This document shows positions 1 through 9,880 of a stretch of 64,000 bases of DNA, piece by piece. Within the stretch, counting starts at the first letter, position 1; the number at the start of each line of letters is the position of its first letter. The notes below the pieces were generated by a model. That model searched no databases. It was not told where the DNA came from and was given only the letters and a program-made list of their open reading frames with translations. This stretch comes from Streptomyces durocortorensis (GTDB lineage: Bacteria > Actinomycetota > Actinomycetes > Streptomycetales > Streptomycetaceae): the NCBI RefSeq assembly GCF_031760065.1, contig NZ_CP134500.1, positions 1,922,001-1,986,000 of the forward strand, given 5' to 3'. Made by a program: the position numbers and the translations under genes.

Positions 1-2
1 CG

Positions 3-242
3 GCCCGCGTCCCGGTGACGACGCTGGTGATCGGCGAGGGCGGCTCGGGCGGGGCGCTGGCGCTCGCGGCGCCGGACAACACCCACGTCACGGCGGACAG
101 TTACTTCTCCGTCATCGCCCCGGAGCTGGCGGCGGCGATCCTCAAGCGGCCGCCGTCGGAGACGGGCGCCACGGCCGACCAGCTGTGGCTGCGCCCGCAG
201 GACCTGCTGGAGCTGGGGGTGGCCCGCTCGGTCGTCGGCTGA
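3..242 (+). CDS. Acyl-CoA carboxylase carboxyltransferase, C-terminal end (partial)
   Basis: The frame is open from the left edge and ends in TGA, so only about the last 79 residues are present. The residues GEGGSGGALALA followed by a helix-rich tail match the end of the carboxyltransferase alpha domain of acetyl-CoA carboxylases, where the Gly-rich turn helps bind the carboxybiotin or acyl-CoA. Actinomycetes often fuse alpha and beta domains in one chain, and the missing part would decide this. The enzyme moves CO2 from biotin to an acyl-CoA to feed fatty-acid synthesis. It converges on the MFS gene with 13 bases between the stops. The family call is fairly sure; the acyl substrate is not visible. 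Confidence 0.8.
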   Translation, partial: ARVPVTTLVIGEGGSGGALALAAPDNTHVTADSYFSVIAPELAAAILKRPPSETGATADQLWLRPQDLLELGVARSVVG

Positions 243-255
243 GGGAAGGCCTCGG

Positions 256-1521
256 TCACGGCTTCGGGTCGCGGGCGTCGTAACGGGCGAAGGCGCGCCA
301 CTTCGACGCGAGCAGGGCCACGGCGACCACGCACGCGATGCCGCCGCCGGTGACGGCGACGGCGGGCGAGGCGAGGTCGGCGACCGAACCGGCCAGGAAG
401 TCCCCGAGCCGGGGCCCGCCCGCGACGACGACGATGAACACGCCCTGGAGGCGGCCGCGCATCTCGTCGGGGACGGCCGCCTGGAGCATCGTGTTGCGGA
501 AGACCATGGAGACGGTGTCGGCGCACCCGGCGAGCGCCAGGAAGAGCAACCCGAGCCAGAGGTTCCGGGTGAGGCCGAAGACGGCGATGGCTGTGCCCCA
601 GGAGGCGACGGCCAGCAGGACCGCGAGCCCGTGCCGCCGGATGCGGCCGAGCCAGCCGGAGAACACCCCGCCGAGGAGCGCACCGAGGGCCGGGGCGGCG
701 ACGAGCATTCCGGTGGTCCGCGCGTCACCCCCGTACCAGAGAACGGCGATGACCGGGAAGAGGGCGCGGGGGTGGGCGAGGACCATGGCGCACAGGTCGG
801 TGAAGAAGGTCATCCGCAGGTTCGGCCGGGTCCCGAGGAACCGCAGCCCGTCCCGTACGGAGGCCCGCTTGCCCGTCCCGCCCTCCTGCCGGTCGGGCAG
901 CATCGAGGGAAGCCTCCACATGGCGTACAGGGAGGCGGTGAAGCAGACGGCTTCCACGGTGTACGCGGCGTGGTACCCCCACCAGCCGACGATGAGCCCG
1001 CCCAGCATCGGCCCGACGAGCGCGCCCGTGGTGCTGGTCATGGAGTTCAGCGCGTTGGCGGCGGGCAGCTGTTCGGCCGGGAGCAGCCGGGCGATCATCG
1101 AGGAGCGGGCGGGCGCGTTGAGCGCGAAGCACACGGCCTGGAGGGCGACCACCGCGTACAGCAGGCCGACGTTCTCGACCCCGGCGGCCGTGGCACCCAC
1201 CAGCACGAGGGCCAGGACGAACGACCCGGCGGCACTGAGAAGACCCAGCTTGCGCCGGTCCACGGTGTCGGCGACGGCCCCGCCGTACAGCCCGAACACG
1301 ATGAGCGGCACCAGCGAGCAGAACCCGATGAGCCCGACGGAGAACGCGGACCCGGTGATGTCGTAGACCTGGAGCGAGACCGCAAGCGCCGTCATGCCCT
1401 GCCCGACCCAGGAGACGGTGTTCCCGAACCAGAGCCGCCGGTAGTCCGGCGAGACCCGCAGCGGGGTGAGGTCGGCGAGTATCCGGGTGCGGCGTACAGG
1501 CGGTTCGGTTGTTTCGGTCAC
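256..1521 (-). CDS. MFS transporter (EntS/multidrug-exporter type)
   Basis: A 421-residue membrane protein with about twelve hydrophobic segments. Between segments 2 and 3 it carries an MFS motif A variant, GGAVADTVDRRKLG, and the N terminus (LRVSPDYRRLWFGNTVS) is typical of the enterobactin-exporter/macrolide-efflux branch. These carriers export siderophores or drugs using proton exchange. The start is GTG with only a weak ribosome site. It stands alone, convergent with the carboxyltransferase, and about 200 bases separate it from the DUF389 gene behind it. No regulator lies nearby and the substrate cannot be read from the sequence. Confidence 0.85.
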   Translation of the reverse strand: MTETTEPPVRRTRILADLTPLRVSPDYRRLWFGNTVSWVGQGMTALAVSLQVYDITGSAFSVGLIGFCSLVPLIVFGLYGGAVADTVDRRKLGLLSAAGSFVLALVLVGATAAGVENVGLLYAVVALQAVCFALNAPARSSMIARLLPAEQLPAANALNSMTSTTGALVGPMLGGLIVGWWGYHAAYTVEAVCFTASLYAMWRLPSMLPDRQEGGTGKRASVRDGLRFLGTRPNLRMTFFTDLCAMVLAHPRALFPVIAVLWYGGDARTTGMLVAAPALGALLGGVFSGWLGRIRRHGLAVLLAVASWGTAIAVFGLTRNLWLGLLFLALAGCADTVSMVFRNTMLQAAVPDEMRGRLQGVFIVVVAGGPRLGDFLAGSVADLASPAVAVTGGGIACVVAVALLASKWRAFARYDARDPKP

Positions 1522-1730
1522 AGGGGATGGTAGCCGCGCCCCTCCCCTGACGACCCGACCGGCCTCTCCGCCCCGCCCCCTCCGTACCGTCAGCCGCGAA
1601 ACGTCCGTACCGCAGCCACCGCGGCGGCCGGGCCGGGGGCGTCGTCACCGACGACGTCGAACGGCCGAGGCTCCGCGCCCCAAGACTTCAGCGTCCTCAC
1701 CGCGTCCAGGACCACGCGGCTTCAGAGTCC

Positions 1731-2732
1731 TCAGCCCCCGACCTTCCCCGCGGTGATCTGTCGGCCTCGTGTGGTGTCGACCACGATGGCGATGCCATCG
1801 GGGATTCTCCCTTCGAGGTCGCTGAGCAGATTCTCGATCGGAGGTAGGTCGCTGGGGCCCCGGACATGGACGTACAGAGTTCTGGACCGGGCGTCGACGC
1901 TGGTGACCATCGCGCCAGGGCTCTCCGACAGCCACCGCTCCGCGGATTCCTTGGTCCGGGCCGTCCAGGTGCTGAGCAGCACAGTGGTAACGGTGTTGGC
2001 TCCCAGGGGGAGCAGGACGGCCAGGAAGAGCAGGCCGAGCATGAGGTAGGCGCGGCGCGGCGCCCGCTCTGCGCGCTGCCCGGCCGCCCGGGCGTATCCC
2101 AGGGAGGCGAAGACGATCATGCCGGCGAAGACGAGGGCGAGAAGGTTGGACATGAAGAGCACCAGTGCGCCCAGGGAGAGCCACCACTCCGCCTGGCCTG
2201 CGCAGACACCGGTGACCACGAGGGGCGGAACGAGGGAGATGGCGATGGCCACTCCCGGCAGGACGGCGGCGACGTCCTTGCGGGACAGCGCCACGGCGCC
2301 GGCGAAGCCGGTTGCCACTGCGGCGATCAGGTCCAGGAGCCCTGGAGATGTCCGGCCGGAGATCTGGCTGTTCGTCAGGAGGTCGTACGATTGGGGTACG
2401 ACGAGCGAGGCCAACGCGCCTGTCAGGATCACCAGCAGACACCCGAGCGTGACGAAGGTGACGGCCGTGGTGCGACGGCGCTGCACGGCGCCGAGGGCGA
2501 TACCCATGATCGGCGTGGACAGCGGTGCGATGATCATCGCACCGATGACGGTGGCCGTGGAGTCCGTCAGGATCCCGCCCGCGGCGATGACGGACGACAG
2601 CGTGAGCATGGTCCAGAAGGCCGAACGCTTCGCCTGGACGTCTCCCGACGACAGATCCAGGTCCTGCTGGAGGTCTTCCAGGCCGCGGCGCTGCCGGGCC
2701 GGCAGGACCCTGTCGCGGAGTTGGCTGGGCAT
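1731..2732 (-). CDS. DUF389 family membrane protein
   Basis: A protein of 333 residues. The region STATVIGAMIIAPLSTPIMG early in the chain is the hallmark of DUF389, followed by several hydrophobic helices (AAVLPGVAIAISLVPPLVV and others) and a soluble C-terminal tail of about 90 residues. DUF389 proteins are multipass membrane proteins of unproven function. The ATG at 2732 is preferred because the upstream in-frame extension reads as Arg/Pro-rich noise; the ribosome site there is weak. It is monocistronic, and the metS terminator separates it from the symporter genes upstream. Confidence 0.8.
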   Translation of the reverse strand: MPSQLRDRVLPARQRRGLEDLQQDLDLSSGDVQAKRSAFWTMLTLSSVIAAGGILTDSTATVIGAMIIAPLSTPIMGIALGAVQRRRTTAVTFVTLGCLLVILTGALASLVVPQSYDLLTNSQISGRTSPGLLDLIAAVATGFAGAVALSRKDVAAVLPGVAIAISLVPPLVVTGVCAGQAEWWLSLGALVLFMSNLLALVFAGMIVFASLGYARAAGQRAERAPRRAYLMLGLLFLAVLLPLGANTVTTVLLSTWTARTKESAERWLSESPGAMVTSVDARSRTLYVHVRGPSDLPPIENLLSDLEGRIPDGIAIVVDTTRGRQITAGKVGG

Positions 2733-2944
2733 GTGCCCAGTATCCGGACCCGCCCCTGTGGGTACGGCAAGGACACGGCCCCGGGGGGGCTGATGTCGCT
2801 GCCGGCGGGTTCGGCGGCGGGCGACGTGCAGCGGCACCTCCGGGGGCCTCCGTTCGAGATTCACGCCCACCGCGACGACGACAAGTGGCCCTGTCGCCCA
2901 CCGCGATCCCGCTGCCCGCATCCGCCTCTACCGGAACGCAAGGG

Positions 2945-2985
2945 CGCCAGTCCCTCCTGCCCACCGGGGCCAGGAGGGACTGGCG
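2945..2985 (-). terminator. Strong hairpin terminator after metS-like gene
   Basis: The arms CGCCAGTCCCTCCTG and CAGGAGGGACTGGCG pair perfectly over 15 bp around an 11-base loop. It lies about 70 bases past the stop of the small symporter subunit. No T-run follows, as is common in Streptomyces. Confidence 0.75.
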
Positions 2986-3057
2986 AACGGACCGGCCGCC
3001 GGGGCGACGACGGGTCGCAGCCGGTCCACTGCGGAATCAGGCGGGGACCGGGCTCGC

Positions 3058-3195
3058 TCACTCGGCCGGGTGGGTACCGGGCGGCATCGGTTCCGGGGGC
3101 TCCGGGTGGCTCCGCAGCCGGAGGATGGCGGTGATCAGCCCACCCCAGACGATGAGCATGGCGATGACCATCATGACGATCGCGCTGGCAGACAT
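3058..3195 (-). CDS. metS: MetS-like small subunit of Na+-coupled amino-acid importer
   Basis: A 45-residue gene, easily missed by length cut-offs. It has one membrane helix (IVMMVIAMLIVWGGLITAIL), then an Arg/Pro/Glu-rich tail ending in THPAE. Its ATG overlaps the TGA of the upstream symporter (TGATG), so the two are translationally coupled. In Corynebacterium the SNF-family transporter MetP needs the similarly small MetS for methionine and alanine uptake; the size, single helix and position match here. A function as an accessory subunit of the neighbouring transporter is inferred from family and context. Confidence 0.8.
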   Translation of the reverse strand: MSASAIVMMVIAMLIVWGGLITAILRLRSHPEPPEPMPPGTHPAE

Positions 3196-4727
3196 CAGCG
3201 GTCCTTCCGGTCGGCGGGCGACTCCATGTCCAGGTCGATGTCCTCACCACCGGCCGGCCACGGCATCAGAGAGAGGATCACCCCGACCAGCAGTGCTCCG
3301 ATGGCGACGCTCCAGCCCGCGGTGAGCAGGAACCCGGTCGAATAGCCCTCGTAGTTCTCTTCGAACTCGGTCCGTAGGCTGTCGACCATCATCCAGCCGA
3401 GCACGAGCGGCGTGATGACACCGAGGCAGATGCGCCACCAGTGGCCGAGCCGGATGGCGGAGGTGGCGTCGGCGTCCCGCTGCAGGCTGGGCAGCTGCCG
3501 CAGCACCCAGACGATCACGATCAGCCCGACCAGAGCTGCCAGCGCGATGCCGTACTGGTTGATGAAGTGGTCGGACGCGTCGAGCAGATAGATGCCGGAC
3601 TCGGTCGGGAACAGCAGGATCGACACCAGCGCGACCAGACCGCCGATGCCCAGGACCGCGGGCATGCGCCGCATGCCGGTCCGGTCCTGCACGGCCGAGA
3701 CGACCACCTGCACGATGGAGATCAGCGAGGAGAGTCCCGCGATCACCAGGGAGCTGAAGAACAGCACACCGAAGAGGCCACCGAGCGGCATCTCCGAGAT
3801 CACCGCGGGGAAGGCGACGAACGCCAGACCGATGCCCGCGCCTGCGACTTCGTCGACGCCGACCCCCGAGGCGACCGCCAGATAGCCCAAGGTCGAGAAG
3901 ACGCCGATGCCCGCGAGGATCTCGAACGAGCTGTTGGCGAAGCCCGCCACCATCGCGGAGCCCGTCAGGTCGGCCCGACGGCCCAGGTACGACGCGTACG
4001 TCACCATGATGCCGAAGCCGATGGACAGGGAGAAGAAGATCTGCCCGTATGCGGCGACCCAGACACTGCCGTTGCCGAGCTCCGACCAGTTCGGCGTGAA
4101 GAGTGCGTCCAGTCCGGTGGCCGCACCGTCCAGCGTGAGCGCCCTGATCACCAGCGCGGCGAACAGGACGAACAGCAACGGAATGAAGATCTTGTTGGCG
4201 CGTTCGATGCCTCGCCGGATACCGAACGCCAGGACGACCAGCACCACCACCCAAACGATGATCAGCGGCCAGAACACGCCCGGTACATAGCCGTCCAGGA
4301 ATCCCGGTGAATCCGGTGCCCGCAGGAAATCACCGAAGAGGAATGCCTCCGGGTCATCACCCCACTGCTGACCGGCGGAGAATCCCACATAGCGCACGGC
4401 CCAGGCGATGATGACGGCGTAGTAGGTGGCGATCACGAAGGAGATCACGACCTGCCACCATCCGATGACCTCGGCCGGCCGGGCCATCCTGCGCAGAGCG
4501 GCGGGGGGTGACATGCGGTACTTGCGCCCGATGGCGTACTCCATGATCAGCAGGGGGATACCCGCCGAAAGGAGCGCGATGAGGTACGGCAGCAGAAAGG
4601 CGCCACCACCGTTCTCGTAGGCGATGGCGGGGAACCGCCAGATATTGCCGAGCCCGACGGCCGAACCAATGGCGGCCAGCAGGAAACCAGCGCGTGTGCC
4701 CCATTGCTCACGTGGCTGCTCTGCCAT
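3195..4727 (-). CDS. Sodium-dependent transporter, SNF/NSS family
   Basis: About 510 residues. The N terminus carries the family's first helix with its unwound Na+/substrate site (GSAVGLGNIWRFP, then ENGGGAFLLPY), and roughly twelve membrane segments follow. LeuT-fold carriers of this kind bring in amino acids with Na+. ATG 4727 is chosen because GAGGA lies seven bases upstream; a TTG two codons earlier is possible. The stop overlaps the MetS-like gene, which supports a MetP-type amino-acid importer. A BCCT carrier follows upstream in the same orientation after about 270 bases, so this is a block of Na+-coupled uptake systems. The amino-acid specificity is inferred only. Confidence 0.88.
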   Translation of the reverse strand: MAEQPREQWGTRAGFLLAAIGSAVGLGNIWRFPAIAYENGGGAFLLPYLIALLSAGIPLLIMEYAIGRKYRMSPPAALRRMARPAEVIGWWQVVISFVIATYYAVIIAWAVRYVGFSAGQQWGDDPEAFLFGDFLRAPDSPGFLDGYVPGVFWPLIIVWVVVLVVLAFGIRRGIERANKIFIPLLFVLFAALVIRALTLDGAATGLDALFTPNWSELGNGSVWVAAYGQIFFSLSIGFGIMVTYASYLGRRADLTGSAMVAGFANSSFEILAGIGVFSTLGYLAVASGVGVDEVAGAGIGLAFVAFPAVISEMPLGGLFGVLFFSSLVIAGLSSLISIVQVVVSAVQDRTGMRRMPAVLGIGGLVALVSILLFPTESGIYLLDASDHFINQYGIALAALVGLIVIVWVLRQLPSLQRDADATSAIRLGHWWRICLGVITPLVLGWMMVDSLRTEFEENYEGYSTGFLLTAGWSVAIGALLVGVILSLMPWPAGGEDIDLDMESPADRKDR

Positions 4728-4995
4728 ATGCAATTCCTCGGGTCTTCTCTTGGCACTACGAACGAAACTGATGGCACGTTAGCGTGAAGTGCCCTCGAAA
4801 TCGCCGTGACAGGGCCCGGCAGATGACAGGCACAACACACTGCTCTTCGGTCAGCAGGACAGGGTGAGCCCTGAGGCAGGGGGCCGGACAGGGCCTCGGC
4901 AGTGGTTCACCTCGTAGAGACGGCCATCCATCCACCGAGACCGACCGGGCACCGACCCCGGCCACCGGGCCGAGGTCCGACTGCTGCACCGACCG

Positions 4996-7119
4996 CTACA
5001 CCGACTGGTCAGCGTCCGGGGCGTCAGGGCGGTGATCGGGGAGAGCCGACCCCGACGTCGCCTCGTGGTGCAGCCGCAGGAACTCCAGATGCCGCTCGTA
5101 CTGGTCGAGGGTGTCGCCGATGAGCTGCTCTCTGGTGTAGCCCATGACGTCGTACCCCTGGTTGCCCTCGGCCAGCTGGACCTCGAAGCGCACGTAGTTG
5201 TCGTGGGTGCTGACCGACCGGGTGGCGAAGCCCGGTGTCGGCCGTTCGACGGGCCAGACCCGATAGACGAACTGGTCCTTCGGGCCGATCGGTACGGCGA
5301 GGCCGACGTGCGGGAGGCCGTTCTCCTCGTCGGTGCCGGAGAGGATTTCCGCCTCCACACCCTGCTCCCGCAGCTCCTGGGCGACTTCCTCGAACGCCGG
5401 CCGGCAGACGTCCTCCACGAATCTGGTGGCTGCCCGCCTGCCCGGGAACGACATCGCCCGCGACAGCCGCTGCCGCCAGTTTCGCGCCCCGGAAGGCCCC
5501 TGTTGCGTTGTCCGGCCGGAGAGGGACCCCGGCAGGGTGGTGGTCAGCGCCTCCTCGCGCATCCGGTCGGAGCGTAGCGCGAGGTAGAGCCCCGCCATGA
5601 TCAGAAACATCACGAACGAGAAGGGCAGCCCCATGATGATCGTGGCGTCGGTGAGAGCCTGCACTCCGCCCACCAGGAGCATGGCGAGGGTGAGCAGGCC
5701 TGTCGTCACCGCCCATACGACGCGGAGCCAGGTCCGCGCGTCGGTCACCGGTGTGGGGAGGTGAGAGCTGAGGTTGCCCATGACGAGGGCTCCGGAGTCG
5801 GCGGAGGTGACGTAGAGAAGCAGCCCTACGAAGGTCGCGAGTCCCGCGCTGAACATCTCCCCGGGATACTGCTCCAGCAGTCCGTAGAAGGCCTGCTCGG
5901 GGGAGTTGAGTGCGGTCTCCCCGAAAGCGGAGTTGCCGTCGCGCACCACGAACAGTGCGCTGTTGCCGAAGACGGCCAGGAAGAGGCCGGTGAAGAGAAA
6001 CGGGATGATCAGGGTCGCGGCGACGAACTGGCGCAACGTGCGGCCTCGCGAGATCCGAGCGAGGAACAGCCCGACGAACGGCGCCCAGGCGATCCACCAG
6101 GCCCAGAAGAACAGCGTCCAGGCGTCCAGCCATTCGGTCGGCTGGTCGTAGGCGAAGGTGTTCAGCGTCATCGACGGAAATCCGCTGAGGTAGTCGCCGA
6201 CGTTCTGAACCAGGGCGTTGAGCAGCCGGAACGGTTCGCCGACCACCAGGATGTAGAACATCAGCAGGACGGCGAGGAGCACGTTGAGCTGCGACAGCCG
6301 ACGGATGCCCTTGTCGACCCCGGCGGCCGCTGAAACGGTGGCCATCACCACGGCGAGGGCGATGAGCCCGATCTGCGCGGGCAGACCCTCAGGCACGCCG
6401 AAGAGGACCTTGAGCCCGTAGTTCAGCTGCACCACGCCGATGCCGAGGGACACGGAGATTCCGAAGACGGTACCGATGATGGCCGCCAGGTCGACGGCGT
6501 CACCGATCCTCCCGTGGATCCGGCGGCCGATGATCGGGTAGATCGCGGACCGGATGGCCAGCGGCAGCTTGTAACGGAAGGCGAAGTAGGCGAGCGCCAT
6601 GCCCATCAGCGCGTACATGGCCCAGCCGGTGATGCCGTAGTGGAACAGCGTCCACACCACGGCCTGCCGGGCCGCCTCCAGTGACTCGGGGTCCCCTTCC
6701 GGCGGCACCAGGTAGTGGCTCACCGGTCCGGCGACGGAGAAGAACATCAGGTCGATGCCGATGCCCGCGGCGAACAGCATCGCCGCCCAGGCGAAAAGCC
6801 CGTAGTCGGGCTTGTAGTGCTTGGGGCCGAGCTTGATCGTGCCGTACTTCGACACCCCGATGAAGACGACGAACACGAGGTACAGGGTCGCGGCGAGGAA
6901 GTAGTACCAGCCGAACCAGCCGGAGATCTTGTCGACCACCACGCCGATGACCTTCTCGGCGCCGGAGGGGGTGACAATCGCCCAGATCGAGATGGCCAGG
7001 ATGAGCGTCGCGGACCCGTAGAAGACCATCGGCTTGAGCGAGCCCGCCCCTTCCGTACCGGGCTCAACCTGCGGATCGTCCGTGTCGGGCACAGGGCCCT
7101 TGCCTCCTACGGCCGACAT
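4996..7119 (-). CDS. betT: BCCT family osmolyte transporter (BetT-like)
   Basis: 707 residues. About twelve membrane helices occupy residues 30-520, including the BCCT signature WAWWIAWAPFVG in the eighth helix. A soluble C-terminal domain of about 170 residues follows, ending near a DVMGYTREQLIGDTLDQYE segment typical of long BetT proteins, where the tail senses osmotic stress. Such carriers import choline or glycine betaine with H+ or Na+. No betA/betB genes are next to it. The start is supported by AGGAG six bases before ATG, and the codon sits inside a GCCGAC-n3-GTCGGC dyad that could restrict initiation. Choline as substrate is inferred from similarity. Confidence 0.87.
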   Translation of the reverse strand: MSAVGGKGPVPDTDDPQVEPGTEGAGSLKPMVFYGSATLILAISIWAIVTPSGAEKVIGVVVDKISGWFGWYYFLAATLYLVFVVFIGVSKYGTIKLGPKHYKPDYGLFAWAAMLFAAGIGIDLMFFSVAGPVSHYLVPPEGDPESLEAARQAVVWTLFHYGITGWAMYALMGMALAYFAFRYKLPLAIRSAIYPIIGRRIHGRIGDAVDLAAIIGTVFGISVSLGIGVVQLNYGLKVLFGVPEGLPAQIGLIALAVVMATVSAAAGVDKGIRRLSQLNVLLAVLLMFYILVVGEPFRLLNALVQNVGDYLSGFPSMTLNTFAYDQPTEWLDAWTLFFWAWWIAWAPFVGLFLARISRGRTLRQFVAATLIIPFLFTGLFLAVFGNSALFVVRDGNSAFGETALNSPEQAFYGLLEQYPGEMFSAGLATFVGLLLYVTSADSGALVMGNLSSHLPTPVTDARTWLRVVWAVTTGLLTLAMLLVGGVQALTDATIIMGLPFSFVMFLIMAGLYLALRSDRMREEALTTTLPGSLSGRTTQQGPSGARNWRQRLSRAMSFPGRRAATRFVEDVCRPAFEEVAQELREQGVEAEILSGTDEENGLPHVGLAVPIGPKDQFVYRVWPVERPTPGFATRSVSTHDNYVRFEVQLAEGNQGYDVMGYTREQLIGDTLDQYERHLEFLRLHHEATSGSALPDHRPDAPDADQSV

Positions 7120-7153
7120 GGTCGGCTCCTTTCCTGCCAGGACGGTAACGGTG

Positions 7154-7177
7154 CGGCCTCCGGTGCGCCGGAGGCCG
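7154..7177 (-). promoter_or_regulatory. Leader hairpin upstream of the BCCT gene
   Basis: CGGCCTCCGG and CCGGAGGCCG pair perfectly around TGCG. The hairpin is 35-58 bases before the betT-like start, so it is probably in the mRNA leader or at the promoter. A role is unproven. Confidence 0.4.
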
Positions 7178-8086
7178 GGTCATTCTTCGATCAGGGCGGC
7201 GGCCCGACGGCGGCCAGGCGCGTGGTCACGCCGGGTCCGAGGGGTGGCGGCGCGCACGCCCAGGCGACGGCGGGACCCACGACCAGGGCCCGGCACTCCC
7301 CCGACGGACTCGGTGCGAGCGCCTCCTCCTTGCCGCTCAGCAGGAACGTGCACACGCGGATCGGGAGACGGGCGGCACCGGGCGCGCCCGCCCGCTCTTC
7401 GTCGGCAAGGCCCGCCAGGCGCCGCGCACAGCACGGTCCCCCTCGGAGGCCGCCTCGACGGCGGCGTCACCGCAGGGGCCTGCCACCTCACGCCGCCGAT
7501 GGCCACTCACCGCGGATGCACAGCCCACCCACCATCGCGGGTCTCCTTCACCTCCAGCCGGTGCCGCGCGGATCGACTCGGTGTCAGCAACATGGCCGTA
7601 CGGGGGCCGTCGGTCCACGGGGCGCACCGCCGCAGCGCCGAGCTCGTGCCCCAGGCACCCCGGGCGGGCTAACGACCATCGCGTGACACCACCGCTGCGG
7701 TGCGGCGGCCGCGGTCCCGGGGACGGTGGAGTGCTGGAGGCCCGGGGCGCATCGGCCGGTACGGTGTCGGCGGGGTTCCGGCCCGGCCGGAAGGAGTGGA
7801 GGCTCGTCCACCCCGACACCGCGCCGCGCGACAACGCGACCGTGCTACGGGAAGTGGCCACAGGGCTCGTCGAACGGTACGGCTGCCCTGTCCGGCCGGT
7901 CAGGCAGCGCAGCCCCGCCTCGGCCTCGACGGCGGGTGGGCCGGGCGCGCTGTGCCCGGGCAGCCGCCCGCCGGTGGCCGTGGCGACGGCACGCCCTGCG
8001 ATGCCCGGGGCCGGCGACTGCCTCACGGAGGCCGCGTGCGGTTCGCGTACGGCGCGGCGCGCCTGGCACAAGTCCTCGCACGGCAA
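7178..8086. other. Gene-poor stretch, no supported gene
   Basis: About 900 bases between two minus-strand genes. Open frames exist on both strands, but their translations are Arg/Pro/Ala-rich and do not resemble any family I recognise. The plus-strand piece around 7780-7900 reads a little more protein-like and could be the remnant of a lost gene. Confidence 0.4.
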
Positions 8087-8132
8087 AGCCGCCCCTGCCC
8101 GCGGTCCGTTGCCGGGGCGGTCAGGGGCGGCT
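8087..8132 (-). terminator. Hairpin terminator after the SulP gene
   Basis: AGCCGCCCCTG and CAGGGGCGGCT pair perfectly over 11 bp with a 24-base, partly structured loop. On the minus strand the stem runs into TTTG. It lies 12 bases past the SulP stop. Confidence 0.65.
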
Positions 8133-8143
8133 CGTCGGTCTTC

Positions 8144-9646
8144 TCAGTGGCCGGCGGTGAGCTGGCCGGCGAGCTTGCCGTGCATTTCGGCGCTGGCCTT
8201 GTTGAGGCCGATGATCGTGACCTTCTTGCCGCGCTGGGCGTATTTGGTCTCGATGGCGTCGAGGGCTGCGACGGAGGAGGCGTCCCAGATGTGGGCATCG
8301 GTGAGGTCGATGATCACGTCGTCGGGGTCGTCCTTGTAGTTGAACTGGTAGACGAGGTCGTTGGAGGAGGCGAAGAACAGCTCGCCGGTGACCGCGTAGA
8401 CGACCTGGTTGCCGTCCGGGTCGACGACCCCGGAGACCTCGGCGATGTGGGCGACCCGCTTCGCGAAGATCACCATCGCGGTGATGCAGCCGAGAACGAC
8501 GCCGATGGCGAGGTTGTGGGTGGCGACCACCGCGGCGACGGTGACGACCATGACGGTGGTCTCGCCGACCGGCATGCGCTGGAGCGTCTTGGGCTGGATG
8601 GAATGCCAGTCGAAGGTGGCGAAGGAGACCAGGATCATCACCGCGACGAGAGCGGCCATCGGGATGTCCGAGACGACCGGGCCGAACGCGATGCACAGGA
8701 CCATCAGGAAGGTACCGGCGAGGAAGGTGGACAGGCGGGTCCGCGCTCCGGAGGTCTTCACGTTGATCATGGTCTGGCCGATCATGGCGCAGCCGCCCAT
8801 GCCGCCGAAGAACCCGGTCACGACGTTGGCGATGCCCTGGCCGATGGACTCGCGGGTCTTGTTCGAGTGGGTGTCGGTGATGTCGTCGACGAGCTTCGCG
8901 GTCATCAGCGACTCCATCAGCCCCACCAGCGCGAACGCGAAGGCATAGGGGGCGATGGTGGTCAGGGTGTCCATGGTGAACGGCACGTCGGGCAGACCGG
9001 GGACCGGCAGCGAGGACGGGAGATCGCCCTTGTCGCCGACGTTGGGAACGGCGATGCCGGCGGCGACGGTGATCACGGTCAGCGTGACGATGGCGACCAG
9101 GGGTGCGGGAATCACCGTGGTGATCTTCGGGAAGAACACCATGAGGGCCAGACCGCCGATGATCAGCGGGTAGACGGCCCACGGAACGTCCCGCATCTCC
9201 GGGACCTGCGCCATGAAGATCAGGATGGCGAGGGCGTTGACGAAGCCGACCATCACGCTGCGCGGCACGAACCGCATCAGCTTGGCGACCCCGAGCGCGC
9301 CCAGAGCCACCTGCATCAGGCCGCCGAGGATGACGGCGGCGATCAGGTAACCGAGCCCGTACTGGTGGTTCAAGGGTGCGATGACCAGGGCTATGGCGCC
9401 GGTGGCGGCGGAGATCATGGCCTTGCGGCCGCCCACGATCGAGATGACCACGGCCATCGTGAAGGAGGCGAAGAGGCCGATTGCCGGGTCGACACCCGCG
9501 ATGATCGAGAAGGAGATCGCCTCGGGGATCAGCGCCAGAGCCACCACGAGGCCCGCCAGCACCTCGGTACGGAAGACCTTCGGGGAGGCGAGCCAGTCCG
9601 GCTTGGACATACGCAGCTTGGGAGCCGCGGACAGCGGTGTAGACAT
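8144..9646 (-). CDS. SulP family inorganic anion transporter with STAS domain
   Basis: 500 residues. The N-terminal half has the SulP/SLC26 core (GLVVALALIPEAISFSIIAG, PAIGLFASF) with ten or more membrane helices. A cytoplasmic STAS domain begins near residue 405 (VYAVTGELFFASSNDLVYQF, then VIIDLTDAHIWDASSVAALD). Such proteins carry sulfate, bicarbonate or other anions. ATG 9646 was chosen because the in-frame extension upstream is unlike protein and the next helix-forming residues begin just after it. It is divergent from the MerR gene; the 380-base space between them carries an 18-bp motif and a TCGGGC-n6-GCCCGA dyad at 9789-9806. The ion carried is not known. Confidence 0.87.
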   Translation of the reverse strand: MSTPLSAAPKLRMSKPDWLASPKVFRTEVLAGLVVALALIPEAISFSIIAGVDPAIGLFASFTMAVVISIVGGRKAMISAATGAIALVIAPLNHQYGLGYLIAAVILGGLMQVALGALGVAKLMRFVPRSVMVGFVNALAILIFMAQVPEMRDVPWAVYPLIIGGLALMVFFPKITTVIPAPLVAIVTLTVITVAAGIAVPNVGDKGDLPSSLPVPGLPDVPFTMDTLTTIAPYAFAFALVGLMESLMTAKLVDDITDTHSNKTRESIGQGIANVVTGFFGGMGGCAMIGQTMINVKTSGARTRLSTFLAGTFLMVLCIAFGPVVSDIPMAALVAVMILVSFATFDWHSIQPKTLQRMPVGETTVMVVTVAAVVATHNLAIGVVLGCITAMVIFAKRVAHIAEVSGVVDPDGNQVVYAVTGELFFASSNDLVYQFNYKDDPDDVIIDLTDAHIWDASSVAALDAIETKYAQRGKKVTIIGLNKASAEMHGKLAGQLTAGH

Positions 9647-9880
9647 GCAACCGTTTCTGTTCGGGCGCACACATCCACCAGTCTGGACACGCACGCATCG
9701 TTCTCGAATCCGCACAGAGGGCGGAATCCCGGCAGCCCAGCGTCGATGGGGCTCTGCCGGATCGGGTGGCAGCCTTCGTGGCTGACAGTCGGGCATCATT
9801 GCCCGATAAGCCTGTGAGGCCCTGGCCGGGGCTCAAGCGACAGCGAGGTCTGCCCAGCGGTCTCAGCTCTCTGCAAATCG

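Noticed and set aside
7337..8086. 250-residue minus-strand frame between the BCCT and SulP genes
   Set aside because: Composition is Arg/Pro/Ala-rich throughout, without hydrophobic cores or a ribosome site; likely non-coding.
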